Source of the DNA: Fidelibacterota bacterium | Lineage (GTDB): Bacteria > Fidelibacterota > Marinisomatia > SCGC-AAA003-L08 > TS1B11 | Assembly (NCBI GenBank): GCA_020354025.1 | Contig: CP070638.1 | Coordinates: forward strand, 283,897 to 347,896 | Direction: 5' to 3' | Length of the DNA: 64,000 bases | Part shown: positions 9,684-17,780 of the stretch, piece by piece | Layout of the letters: each line of letters starts with the position of its first letter | How positions within the stretch are numbered: position 1 is the stretch's first letter | Position numbers and translations under genes: made by a program | Notes under the pieces: model-generated | Database searches by the model: none | What the model saw: only the letters and a program-made list of their open reading frames with translations | Told to the model about the DNA's origin: nothing

Positions 9684-10463
9684 CTACTTGGATTTGCGGC
9701 GGGTAAACCGCAGACCAGACCAGTTTGAGTCGATAGAACAGACTTTGTAGTCAACCAGGCCTGCAGCGAGCCCAATCCTGCGTACAACCACCTGCGAAAG
9801 GTCGGTGTGGATTTTGGAAGTTTTCTTCGGCCAGGCGATCCATAGCCCCCCTTTACCGATCTGAGCCGCCCTCCGCTCGATCTGGCGCTCCAGATCCTTC
9901 CTGGAGATGGTGAACCAGATTAAAAGATCGAACCGGCTGCGGGCTTGCCTCCTCAGAACAACACCCTCGGGCAACTCGCCGAGAGTACGTTCGAAATCCT
10001 CTGGCGAGCCGACCAAGGCAACAACCGAGTTGGCTTTGATGCCAAGCTTTTTCGGCAGCGGTGTGCCCGAGTAGCCCTCAAGACCTGACCGTGGTACTAC
10101 GGGATTTGTCGGAGGATGGGCGATAGCTCGCTTCAGAGCGCTCTGGATGTGACGCCAGGTCGTATAGAGCGCGTCCGGCAGGTGTTCCTGGATGCGCGCT
10201 ACTTTTTCAGGATCGCCATCGACGAAGACCAATGGCACGTAACGCGTGGTCTTGGATAACCTTATGGCCAGAGCCACGTCACGGCCTTGGGAGGGACGCC
10301 GGGCGAGGTCAATGACCACTGCAGCCGGAGGATCATTTCTCAACTGGCGCATAATGGTAGTGTCCAGGGATTCATAGGCCACGTCATAGCCTGCGCGCCG
10401 AAGTTTTGCTGCCCTTTCCTTTGTCTCAGCGGCGTTCCAGTGGATCAGACGTATATAGCCCAT
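9684..10463 (-). CDS. pseudo-receiver / DUF3052 fusion protein
   Basis: Two parts. Residues 1-110 look like a response-regulator receiver fold (alternating strands and helices, VVIDLARRP where the phospho-acceptor would lie, PLVFVDGD at the later strand). It lacks the paired acidic residues near the N-terminus that true receivers use, so it is probably not phosphorylated in the normal way. Residues about 128-250 match the DUF3052 family as I recall it, with GYSGTPLPKKLGIK and VALVGSPEDFERTLGELP, then a segment DLLIWF and GLWIAWPKK. DUF3052 has no settled function. The gene starts 28 bases after the CE15 esterase stop, on the same strand, so they may be co-transcribed. Confidence 0.65.
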   Translation of the reverse strand: MGYIRLIHWNAAETKERAAKLRRAGYDVAYESLDTTIMRQLRNDPPAAVVIDLARRPSQGRDVALAIRLSKTTRYVPLVFVDGDPEKVARIQEHLPDALYTTWRHIQSALKRAIAHPPTNPVVPRSGLEGYSGTPLPKKLGIKANSVVALVGSPEDFERTLGELPEGVVLRRQARSRFDLLIWFTISRKDLERQIERRAAQIGKGGLWIAWPKKTSKIHTDLSQVVVRRIGLAAGLVDYKVCSIDSNWSGLRFTRRKSK

Positions 10464-10491
10464 GGAGACTGCTCGGAAATTGCGCGCAGAA

Positions 10492-11796
10492 TTATTTCCC
10501 TTGTTTCCTCAAGTGACGATCAGCAAAGTCCATGAACCGTTCCCAATCGTAATCGGTCACGTTGTGTTCCCCCGGTCGGATATGGTAACCGATGGTGCTC
10601 ATGATGGGCTGGTTGAGCTCGGGCATCTCAATGGAAGCTATGCCGTCGGTACCCAGCAAGCGGTAAACGGGATCTGCGTGCCGGGCTGCCAGGAACTCCC
10701 CGCGCGGATCAGCCCACAGGTCTTTTGCCGCGCTGGCCACGTAAACCGGTCGCGGGGCAATCAGGGCTATTAGCATGTGTTGGTCAACAGGTAGAGTATC
10801 TTCCCTGTCGTTGTACTGCTTGAAATTGCCGCAGAACCAGTGTGGGAAGCTGGTGTTGATGCGCTCGACGGTCTCGCCAAACCGCCGGCGTGAGAGGGCT
10901 GCCCCGCCGCAGCCCGAGTTGTTCGAGATCACCAGTGCAAACCGCTGGTCCCGCGCCCCGGCCCATAAAGCGGTCTTTCCGAGGCGCGAGTGCCCCAGGA
11001 CGACCACGCGGTTATGATCAATGTCATCATCGGTCTCGAAGTAGTCCAGCGCCCGGCTCAGACCCCAAGCCCAGGCCGCAATCGATCCCCACTCATCGGC
11101 GGCCGGCTCTGTTTGGCCCTCCCTGTAGAATAGCGGGTGAACGCCGTTTTTAAAGCCATCGTGGAAGTCGGGATCAATGTCACCATAGTAAATGGTGGCC
11201 AGACCATAACCTCGCTCGAGGATCCGCTTTATCGACCAGCGAGTTGCACTCACTCCGCGGGATGCCTCTGTGGCCCGATGGTTAACAATACCGTACTGCT
11301 CATTGGCGCGCATCCACTCCTGTGAGAGGGTGATGTCCGGGTCTTGGTGGATCGTATGGTTGCCGTTGAAATTCAGCCCGACGAAGGTGGGCACCGGCTT
11401 CGATATACCGTTTGGCTGGTATATCAGGATCTCCATCTTTGGACCGTTTTCTTCCCCCGAAAAGTACACGATAACCTCTTTGCGAGTAGCATGACCACCG
11501 AGCGCCCCATCATCAACTGACTTGGTCTCGAAACGCATACCCTCTGGCTTGCCAGGCGCCTTGCCGTAGACCTGCTTTTCAAACAATTCCAGGATTTCTG
11601 GCCGGCGCTGCTCCCACCATGCTTCGGCGGTGGTGATTTTAATGCCGTCGGATAGGACCAGCGAGTTTGGTAGGTTGTAAGCCGGTACTTTGGCTTCGCT
11701 GTAGTTGGAGCCTTCGGGCTGGGCTTCTACTGTGGCTACGAATATGGCTAGTGAAAACATTGTTGTTCTCAGTATGGATTTGGTTTGGCTCGGCAT
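10492..11796 (-). CDS. secreted glucuronoyl esterase-like alpha/beta hydrolase (CE15 type)
   Basis: Predicted exported serine esterase. Family CE15 enzymes cleave ester bonds between glucuronic acid on xylan and lignin alcohols. A signal peptide covers about residues 1-26. The nucleophile elbow is [11 protein letters not shown] (Ser near 262), matching the G-x-S-R-x-G-K pattern of the family. The downstream segment [17 protein letters not shown] and the catalytic His in [18 protein letters not shown] are also typical. Length 434 aa is right for a single-domain bacterial member. No sugar-degradation genes surround it, so the natural substrate is open. The ATG at 11796 has an AAGGAT ribosome site. 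Confidence 0.75.
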   Translation of the reverse strand: MPSQTKSILRTTMFSLAIFVATVEAQPEGSNYSEAKVPAYNLPNSLVLSDGIKITTAEAWWEQRRPEILELFEKQVYGKAPGKPEGMRFETKSVDDGALGGHATRKEVIVYFSGEENGPKMEILIYQPNGISKPVPTFVGLNFNGNHTIHQDPDITLSQEWMRANEQYGIVNHRATEASRGVSATRWSIKRILERGYGLATIYYGDIDPDFHDGFKNGVHPLFYREGQTEPAADEWGSIAAWAWGLSRALDYFETDDDIDHNRVVVLGHSRLGKTALWAGARDQRFALVISNNSGCGGAALSRRRFGETVERINTSFPHWFCGNFKQYNDREDTLPVDQHMLIALIAPRPVYVASAAKDLWADPRGEFLAARHADPVYRLLGTDGIASIEMPELNQPIMSTIGYHIRPGEHNVTDYDWERFMDFADRHLRKQGK

Positions 11797-11921
11797 AGTA
11801 ATCGATCCTTATGGTTATTATCTTGTTTTGTGAAAACGGTCGGTTTCATCAGTATGGTTTACCGTATCGGCTCAAGTGAGGAATTAGATATCCCTATCCA
11901 AGGGGATTTCATAAACTGAAT

Positions 11922-12863
11922 CTAAAGTCTGCATTTTACCTTCAGCGCAGCCGGGATTAATTCGAACTCACAGGGCGTCACCCCGAGCAGCTCACCATCG
12001 GCTGAGACCAGTACTGGATTCTCCGATTCGATAGTAATTCTATCACTGCGGAAAATACTGACGTGAGGTGTATCTATGTGCGTACCTCGATAGATTTTTA
12101 AGAAGTTCCAGAGACGGGTGAGGATGCTCATGTCGTGTATCATGAGGACATCAAACAGCCCATCGTTCAGCTCCGCTGCCGGTGTCAGCTTCATTCCTCC
12201 AGCAATACAAGAACCGTTGCCAATGGCCAGACCCAGTAATCCTCTGGCCACCTTCTCGTTATTGCTGAGCTCCACGGTCATCGCTTGGCCGTTAAAACGG
12301 AACACTTGCTTAATCGAACCTATGCCGTACGCCAGTGTCCCACCTAGCCGCTTGTGCATTGCACCTACCTCAGCTACTACAGCCCCGCCGATCCCGACCT
12401 GACACTCGCTCGCAAAAATACGTTCTACCTTTTCGCCAGCGTTACTGCTGGTAACCACTCGTCCCAGGTCGATGGTACAACTATCTTGGCGGGCAATGAG
12501 GTCCAGCTGCTGTTCGATGGAGGGGGGTAAACCCAGGCTCAGCGCCAGGCCGCTCCCGGACCCGCAGTCTACTATTCCCAGCTCACAGGAAGGATTTATC
12601 ATCTCTCTGTCTTTAAAGAACCCGTTGACAGTTTCATGAATGGTCCCATCTCCGCCCACGGTGATAACCAGCCCGGCGCCAGCCTCGATAGCGCGTCTGG
12701 CCGAGGCTGTTGCGTCGCCCTGACGACTGGTTACATCCAATGAGTAGTCGGATCCGAATCGTTCTGCGATTCCCGAAAGAAGTCTCGGCCGTAGCTTCTC
12801 AGCACGACCTCCACCAGCGGTAGGATTAAAAATCGTGTGCACCGTTTTGTTGGGCATATTCAA
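11922..12863 (-). CDS. diacylglycerol/sphingosine kinase-family lipid kinase (DagK catalytic domain)
   Basis: Cytoplasmic or peripheral lipid kinase using ATP to phosphorylate a lipid hydroxyl. The nucleotide-binding region shows FNPTAGGGRAEKL near residue 12, the hallmark GGDGTIHETVNGF near 68, and a glycine-rich DCGSGSGLA near 100. The C-terminal half carries the ADGE-type motif (VSADGELLGVTP near 285) usual in YegS/DgkB-like kinases. Length 313 aa is typical. The family covers diacylglycerol, sphingosine, ceramide and undecaprenol-related substrates, and sequence alone does not separate them. It sits next to an SDR and an alpha-oxoamine synthase pair, which makes a sphingoid-like substrate worth considering. 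Confidence 0.82.
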   Translation of the reverse strand: MNMPNKTVHTIFNPTAGGGRAEKLRPRLLSGIAERFGSDYSLDVTSRQGDATASARRAIEAGAGLVITVGGDGTIHETVNGFFKDREMINPSCELGIVDCGSGSGLALSLGLPPSIEQQLDLIARQDSCTIDLGRVVTSSNAGEKVERIFASECQVGIGGAVVAEVGAMHKRLGGTLAYGIGSIKQVFRFNGQAMTVELSNNEKVARGLLGLAIGNGSCIAGGMKLTPAAELNDGLFDVLMIHDMSILTRLWNFLKIYRGTHIDTPHVSIFRSDRITIESENPVLVSADGELLGVTPCEFELIPAALKVKCRL

Positions 12864-13181
12864 ATTCTCCCTATGTACTAGGATCGCCTGAATAATGGGG
12901 AATGATCATTATTAGGATTCCAGTTTTTTCTTCAAACCTTATATTAGGAATAATAAAGACAATGTTGCCAAAAAAAAATAATACAATTGCTTTAGAAGGT
13001 TGGTCGATCGGGACCAGGTAGTTATGCATCTGACGTTTAAAATTTAGCGTGCAATCGGTACCAGCCTCACATAATTGCACAAGTAACCAATCCGGGGACC
13101 GGCTGCTGAACAAGACCCGGATAAGTCGCCGATTCTTTCGTAGATTTGGGTTGGAATTATCCAAGGGAAATGGGGGAGACC
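12864..13181. other. divergent intergenic region between lipid kinase and SDR
   Basis: About 320 bases between two divergently transcribed genes. It should hold both promoters. Minus-strand open frames here look non-coding. A GGGGGAG ribosome site at 13172-13178 precedes the chosen SDR start. Nothing else stands out. Confidence 0.4.
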
Positions 13182-13985
13182 ATGACGTTCAAAGACAAGC
13201 GGATTATCCTTACCGGGGCCGCTGGTGGTATCGGGGAAGCCTTGGCTAGGCAGCTGGCAGCCGAAGGGGCACGCCTGGCGCTGGCCGACATTAATGCCGA
13301 AGGGTTGGGATTGGTGGCGGAAGCGTGCCGGCGATCGGGAAGTGAGACAATCGAGATTTTGACCGATGTGACCGACCGGGAGCAGTGCCAGGCCCTGGTC
13401 GCCCGGGCAGTTGAGGCATGGGGGGGAGTTGACATTCTTCTCTCGAATGCCGGGGTTTCTATGAGGGCTCGCTTCGATGAGGTAACCGACATTTCCTTCT
13501 TCGAGAGATTGATGGCGATTAACTATTTCGGGCCCCTTTATTGCACTTACTACGCTCTACCTTATCTGAAGGAAAGTTTGGGCAGGATCGTTGTTGTTAC
13601 CAGTTCCGCCGGGAAGCTAGGGGCTCCCATGCACACCGGTTATGCGGCCAGCAAACATGCCCTCCATGGCTTCTTTGATTCACTGCGGACGGAGCTGGCG
13701 GGGACCGGAGTTGGGATAACCCTCGTGGCTCCGATGTATGTGAAAACGGGTATTCGCCGCCACCGCTTCGAGGCTGACGGCAGCCACCCTTCGGTAGATC
13801 CTTATCATGACTCAAAATCGAAATCTATGACTGCCGAACAGGCAGCCGGGATCATAATTCGATCCGCCAGGAAGGGAAAGAGAGAAGTCAATATATCGTT
13901 TGAACTCAAGGCTGGCGTTAAGCTCAAGCCCTTTGTCCCCGGCATAATTGATTACTTTGTTCGCAGGAAGGTGGATCCTGTCTAG
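13182..13985 (+). CDS. short-chain dehydrogenase/reductase
   Basis: NAD(P)-dependent oxidoreductase of the classical SDR family. The cofactor-binding glycine motif TGAAGGIG is at residues 11-18, followed by LADINAE, which suggests an acidic residue binding the cofactor ribose. NAG lies near 88, the catalytic Ser in VTSSAGK near 140, and YAASK (Tyr about 153, Lys about 157). Length 267 aa from the ATG at 13182; an in-frame ATG at 13170 is also possible. The N-terminal SDR core plus a basic tail resembles enzymes acting on lipids, including 3-ketosphinganine reductase-like proteins, but that is inference from the neighbouring alpha-oxoamine synthase and lipid kinase. Confidence 0.85.
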   Translation: MTFKDKRIILTGAAGGIGEALARQLAAEGARLALADINAEGLGLVAEACRRSGSETIEILTDVTDREQCQALVARAVEAWGGVDILLSNAGVSMRARFDEVTDISFFERLMAINYFGPLYCTYYALPYLKESLGRIVVVTSSAGKLGAPMHTGYAASKHALHGFFDSLRTELAGTGVGITLVAPMYVKTGIRRHRFEADGSHPSVDPYHDSKSKSMTAEQAAGIIIRSARKGKREVNISFELKAGVKLKPFVPGIIDYFVRRKVDPV

Positions 13986-14059
13986 AGTATACTCCAGGGT
14001 AAGATGCCCCCCTGGTCACCAGCTTGCAGAATGACTCAAGTACTGGTGTGGAGAAAGGT

Positions 14060-14758
14060 TCAGGTAAATTTTTCGGGACGGGGATAGAACTGTTGACCCG
14101 GGGAACCGGGCTTGTTTAGCATCTGCATGAAAGCCACCGGTTCGACCTCGTTTACCTTGATCCCTCGGAAAAATGGATGGGGCCATAATTTGCCCACCTC
14201 ACCAGCCTGCTGGTGTTCAAACAGGCTGCCCTTCATCAAAACGTCCGCCACATAGATATCAGCGGCGTCTTTAACAAAGGCCTGGAAGTATCGCTCGCCT
14301 TCACCGTATTCCGGACGGGGATGGATATTTTTCATGCTCACTATCGGGCCTTGATCATCCTCATATTCGACAATTAAAGGATCGTACTGGATGTTCACCT
14401 TGGAGAATTTACCGAAAACCGGGAGCCTGTAGTAGTTGGTACAGTGGTCGAGGTGTTCCTGGTTCGTGCTGCCGAGTGACAGGATGTACATGGCCGATTT
14501 AGGCACACCGCGGGAGAGGTCAGGGATTACAATGAGGCTTAGGATGAGCTCCTGGAACTCCGGTAAGGTACTGAGTGCCCCCTTGGGAAAGTTAAGCGCA
14601 ATTAGGCTGAATAGTGAGATGCCTGGGGCCACCTCAATGGGGGTCAGAGGTTTTGGGACCAGGTGTTCGATAGCATCAGTCTCAACCTCGTAAAAAGTGG
14701 TGAAAGCGAAATCGAAGTTCCAGATAATTAAGCCTTCTTGATTATTGTTACTGGTCAA
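14060..14758 (-). CDS. acetoacetate decarboxylase-like protein (tentative)
   Basis: A 232-residue soluble protein that I place only tentatively in the acetoacetate decarboxylase-like fold, from the N-terminal pattern (FEVETDAIEHLVPKPLTP-type start, then SLFSLIALNFPKGAL) and overall length. I cannot confirm a Schiff-base lysine. It starts three bases after the stop of the alpha-oxoamine synthase gene, so the two are almost certainly one transcript and probably act in one pathway. An ADC-like enzyme would decarboxylate or otherwise process a beta-keto acid. If the placement is wrong, treat it as an uncharacterised partner of the synthase. Confidence 0.4.
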   Translation of the reverse strand: MTSNNNQEGLIIWNFDFAFTTFYEVETDAIEHLVPKPLTPIEVAPGISLFSLIALNFPKGALSTLPEFQELILSLIVIPDLSRGVPKSAMYILSLGSTNQEHLDHCTNYYRLPVFGKFSKVNIQYDPLIVEYEDDQGPIVSMKNIHPRPEYGEGERYFQAFVKDAADIYVADVLMKGSLFEHQQAGEVGKLWPHPFFRGIKVNEVEPVAFMQMLNKPGSPGQQFYPRPEKFT

Positions 14759-14761
14759 TGG

Positions 14762-16072
14762 TCATAGCTCCTTTTGTTTCTTTCTATCCTTGAGGAGGAA
14801 ACCGAAATGTTCGGCTGCCTTGATGATGCCCTCAGCTCCTCTGTCCAACTGTTCCTTGGTGTGTTCGGAGGTGACGAAAAGCCGGATACGTGACTGATTT
14901 TTCGGCACGGCGGGGAAGGACATCAGAGAAGTATCCAGCCCCTCACGCTGCAGGTAGTCGCTCATGGGTATGGAAATGTGCTCGTCGCCGAATATGACAG
15001 GAATTATCCAGCTGTGGCTGCTGCCGATATCCACGTGGCCTTGGAGCTTGGATCGCATATAGTCGGCGTTGCTTTGGATCCGCTTCCGCTTAGCCTCGCC
15101 ATCAGGCCCGGCAGCGAGCTCCAGCGCCTTGATCAGTCCACCGGTAACGGCGGGATCCAGAGCGCAGGAAAACATGCGTGAACGAGCGTACCAGTTGACG
15201 TAGTTGGTTAGCGATTCCCGGGCAAAAAGGCAGCCGCCGACACCGCCAAAGGACTTGCTGAAGGTGGCAATGATCATGTCCACTTCTTCAAGCACTCCCT
15301 GCTCTTCGGCAACTCCCCTACCATTTTCCCCAGCAATCAGGAGGGAGTGCGCCTCATCCACCAGTACGGTAGCGCCGTATTTCTTCGCCACCCTGACAAT
15401 ATCCCTGACATGACCTGTATCACCATCGGCGCTGTAGACTCCTTCGGTGCAGATGAGAATGCGCGAATTTTTATAATCTAGTCGGTTGAGAACCCTCTCC
15501 AGATGATGCACGTCATTGTGCTTGAAAAGCTTGATCGCCGCCTGGGATAGCACTGCTCCGTCAACCAATGAGGCGTGGGAAAGTCTGTCAAGGACCACAT
15601 AGTCACCCTTGTGTACGAAGGACGAAACAACCCCCAGGTTGGCGCCATATCCGGATGAAAAGAGGCTGACACCATAGCCGGGCATGCCGAAAAATTCGAT
15701 AATTTTTTCTTCCAGGAGTTCGTGGATCTGGAAGGTGCCATTTAGAACGGGTGAGCCGGTAGCCCCCAGACCATATACGTCCAAGGCCTGCTTGGCCGCA
15801 GCAAGTACTTCAGGGTGATAGGAATAGCCTAGGTAGTTGTAGTTGGCAAAGCTGATCAGATCGAGCTCTTCGCCGGAAACTCGTTGGACGCTGACGTTCG
15901 GGCACTGGGCCCCTAGATGGGGGATTTGGAAGGTGTACATGTCAGCCGCGAGCACTTCCTTGCGCCATTGGTTGAACTGGATTATCTCGGCGTGATCCTT
16001 GCCGGCACTGGTCATGAACATATCGAAGGTGTAATCGGTGTAGGGCGGTAATTCTTTCTTAATAGGGCTCAT
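14762..16072 (-). CDS. alpha-oxoamine synthase (PLP-dependent acyl-CoA:amino acid acyltransferase)
   Basis: Condenses an amino acid with an acyl thioester with loss of CO2; the family includes serine palmitoyltransferase (SPT), KBL, BioF, HemA and CqsA. The PLP lysine is in ATFSKSFGGVGG near residue 275; other family marks are FSSGYGANLG, the DEAHS pair (VLVDEAHSLL), and the YLGYSYHP start of the core. The product is 436 aa from the ATG at 16072, which has a GGAG ribosome site six bases upstream; an ATG seven codons earlier lacks one. The long N-terminus before the core (about 50 residues) recalls SPT-like rather than BioF-like members. No biotin or threonine genes are nearby. It leads an operon with the ADC-like gene. 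Confidence 0.8.
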   Translation of the reverse strand: MSPIKKELPPYTDYTFDMFMTSAGKDHAEIIQFNQWRKEVLAADMYTFQIPHLGAQCPNVSVQRVSGEELDLISFANYNYLGYSYHPEVLAAAKQALDVYGLGATGSPVLNGTFQIHELLEEKIIEFFGMPGYGVSLFSSGYGANLGVVSSFVHKGDYVVLDRLSHASLVDGAVLSQAAIKLFKHNDVHHLERVLNRLDYKNSRILICTEGVYSADGDTGHVRDIVRVAKKYGATVLVDEAHSLLIAGENGRGVAEEQGVLEEVDMIIATFSKSFGGVGGCLFARESLTNYVNWYARSRMFSCALDPAVTGGLIKALELAAGPDGEAKRKRIQSNADYMRSKLQGHVDIGSSHSWIIPVIFGDEHISIPMSDYLQREGLDTSLMSFPAVPKNQSRIRLFVTSEHTKEQLDRGAEGIIKAAEHFGFLLKDRKKQKEL

Positions 16073-16327
16073 AGGCACTCCTGCCTCATGCAATGTTATT
16101 CAAAGTATCCGGTTTTACCGGGCCCCTTCATAAGGCCCGATTGCTCTACAAGCTTTCAGGATCAAATGCACAATGGAATGCAGCGTAGAAACAAGGATTA
16201 ATATGCACAATATCGCTGGCTTGTTGTAAAGCGGTGAAGGTTAAGAATGATTTCGATGGTTTTCAAGCCCGTTTGCCGGATAACATCTTGTTTGATTCCG
16301 GCGCAAAGAGTTTTTAACTTGCTATCG
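16073..16327. other. divergent promoter region between the alpha-oxoamine synthase and arg leader
   Basis: About 250 bases. A possible plus-strand promoter is TTGTTG at 16221-16226 and AAGAAT at 16243-16248 with a 16-base spacer, which would start transcription about 70 bases before the leader ORF. A weaker alternative lies at 16292-16319 (TTGATT, TTAACT). Neither is strong enough to be sure. Confidence 0.3.
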
Positions 16328-16408
16328 ATGAGATCAGCGCTTCGACGTAGCAACAACCGGTTCCGTGCGACTTCAGCCGATAGTCGCTCACGGCCAGACC
16401 GCGTCTAG
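16328..16408 (+). CDS. arginine-rich leader peptide of the argGH operon
   Basis: A 26-codon frame, ATG at 16328 to TAG at 16406-16408. Eight of 26 residues are arginine (positions 2, 6, 7, 11, 13, 20, 22, 25), using five of the six Arg codons (AGA, CGA, CGT, CGG, CGC). It ends 106 bases before argG, whose product makes the arginine precursor argininosuccinate. The frame overlaps strands 1 and 2 of the attenuator hairpins described separately. The Shine-Dalgarno site is weak (AAAGAG at 16305-16310). It is better spaced for an in-frame TTG at 16319, which would add three codons. The role I infer is sensing charged tRNA-Arg by ribosome stalling; the peptide itself probably has no other function. 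Confidence 0.8.
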   Translation: MRSALRRSNNRFRATSADSRSRPDRV

Positions 16409-16464
16409 CTGGTATCACCAGAAAAAGACTGACTAGGCCCTGAGCGAACCGCTTGGGGCTTTTT
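16363..16464 (+). promoter_or_regulatory. transcription attenuator with mutually exclusive hairpins upstream of argG
   Basis: Three competing pairings can be drawn by hand. (1:2) CCGTGCGAC at 16363-16371 pairs with 16383-16393, nine pairs with a two-base bulge. (2:3) CGCTCACGGCC at 16385-16395 pairs with GGCCCTGAGCG at 16436-16446, ten of eleven positions, plus T84-A47. (3:4) 16435-16446 pairs with 16450-16461 to give the terminator. Strand 2 is shared by the first two structures and strand 3 by the last two. A ribosome stalled on the early Arg codons would mask strand 1, free strand 2 to pair with strand 3, and prevent termination. A ribosome reaching the stop codon would favour the terminator. 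Confidence 0.82.
16435..16464 (+). terminator. intrinsic terminator in the argG leader (attenuator terminator)
   Basis: A 12-pair stem (three G-T wobbles) with a three-base loop, AGGCCCTGAGCG / CGCTTGGGGCTT, followed directly by a T-rich run (TTTTATTT). It lies upstream of argG on the sense strand with no gene ending there except the leader peptide, so its natural reading is conditional termination of the arg transcript. Confidence 0.85.
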
Positions 16465-16514
16465 ATTTGACAGCGTCGTCCCTCTGCCATCAGGTAATTA
16501 AGGAGGTGGTGTTT

Positions 16515-17777
16515 ATGAAGGAAAAGGTCAAGAAAGTGGTCCTGGCTTATTCAGGAGGACTGGATACCTCGATCATAGTTCCCTGGCTTATCGACAACTA
16601 CGGCTGTGAAGTCATTGCCTATGCGGCCGACCTGGGCCAGCAGGAGGATTTCGCGGCGGTTAAGCGCAAGGCCTTGGAGACGGGTGCTTCCCACGCCGTA
16701 GTGGAAGACCTGCGGGATGCGTTCCTCGTGGACTTTGTTTTTCCTACGCTGCGGGCAGGAGCCATCTATGAGCGCAAATACCTGCTCGGTACCAGTATGG
16801 CCCGGCCCCTTATTGCCCAGCAGCAGGTGAAGGTGGCTGAAGAGTTCGGTGCCGATGCCGTCGCTCACGGGTGTACCGGTAAAGGAAACGACCAGGTCCG
16901 GTTCGAGCTGACTTATATGGCCCTTAATCCCAAGCTGAAAATTCTAGCTCCGTGGAGGGAATGGGATATCACCTCGCGTGAGGACGCTATTGACTACGCC
17001 CGGGATCATAGTATTCCCGTCAGCGCGACTGTTGAGAAGATATACAGCCATGATGAGAATATCTGGCACGTCAGTCACGAGGGCGGTCCGCTCGAAGACC
17101 CCTGGCACGAAATGGACGAGGATTTGCTGAAATGGATTAAGCCGATCAACCAGACTCCGGACCAGCCCGAATACATTGAGCTCGATTTTAAGCAGGGTAC
17201 TCCCGTATCTCTTGACGGTAAGGAGCTGGACCCGGTCACCTTGGTAGAGACCCTCAATGCTTTGGGTGCCAGGCATGGTATCGGCGTGGTGGATATGGTC
17301 GAGAACCGGAGGGTAGGGATGAAGTCCCGGGGTATACATGAGACACCCGGCGGCACTATCATCTATACAGCCCACCGCGAGCTGGAGGCCCTGACCCTCG
17401 ATAAGGCCTCTCTGCAATACAAGGACGTGATCGCGGAGAAGTACGCCGTCATGGTCTACGATGGTGAATGGTTTACGCCGCTGCGGGAGAGCCTGGACGC
17501 CTTTGTGGATACCTTCCAGAGCTGCGTCACCGGTACGGTGCGCTTGAAGTTGTTCAAGGGGCACTGCCTCATTGCGGGACGGAAATCGCCCTTCTCACTC
17601 TATCGGGAGGATTTCGCCACCTTTGGCAAGGACGATGTCTACGACCAGAGCGACGCCGAGGGCTTCATCAACCTGGTTGGCCTGCCGTTGAAGGTGGAGG
17701 CGCTCCTGGCCGAGTTCGGCGTGAAGAAGGGTAAATACCGGGCGCCCGATTACTTCCGCACATTCAAGAGGGATTAA
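16515..17777 (+). CDS. argG: argininosuccinate synthase
   Basis: Joins citrulline and aspartate with ATP to make argininosuccinate, the penultimate step of arginine synthesis, in the cytoplasm. The PP-loop ATP site is [11 protein letters not shown] at about residues 10-20. Other family marks are [13 protein letters not shown] near 116, the [12 protein letters not shown](I/L)W segment near 170, and [11 protein letters not shown] near the C-terminus. The start at 16515 is fixed by an AGGAGGTGG ribosome site eight bases upstream; the length of 420 aa is normal. argH follows three bases after its stop. Expression is probably controlled by the arginine attenuator just upstream. Confidence 0.96.
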   Translation: MKEKVKKVVLAYSGGLDTSIIVPWLIDNYGCEVIAYAADLGQQEDFAAVKRKALETGASHAVVEDLRDAFLVDFVFPTLRAGAIYERKYLLGTSMARPLIAQQQVKVAEEFGADAVAHGCTGKGNDQVRFELTYMALNPKLKILAPWREWDITSREDAIDYARDHSIPVSATVEKIYSHDENIWHVSHEGGPLEDPWHEMDEDLLKWIKPINQTPDQPEYIELDFKQGTPVSLDGKELDPVTLVETLNALGARHGIGVVDMVENRRVGMKSRGIHETPGGTIIYTAHRELEALTLDKASLQYKDVIAEKYAVMVYDGEWFTPLRESLDAFVDTFQSCVTGTVRLKLFKGHCLIAGRKSPFSLYREDFATFGKDDVYDQSDAEGFINLVGLPLKVEALLAEFGVKKGKYRAPDYFRTFKRD

Positions 17778-17780
17778 ACT

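Noticed and set aside
12871-13164. A 97-codon minus-strand frame between the lipid kinase and SDR genes
   Set aside because: No ribosome site, irregular composition, and it would fill the divergent promoter region.
16230-16464. T-box or other riboswitch upstream of argG
   Set aside because: I looked for the conserved T-box bulge sequence (AGGGTGGNACCGCG-like) and found none. The Arg-rich frame with competing hairpins explains the terminator better.
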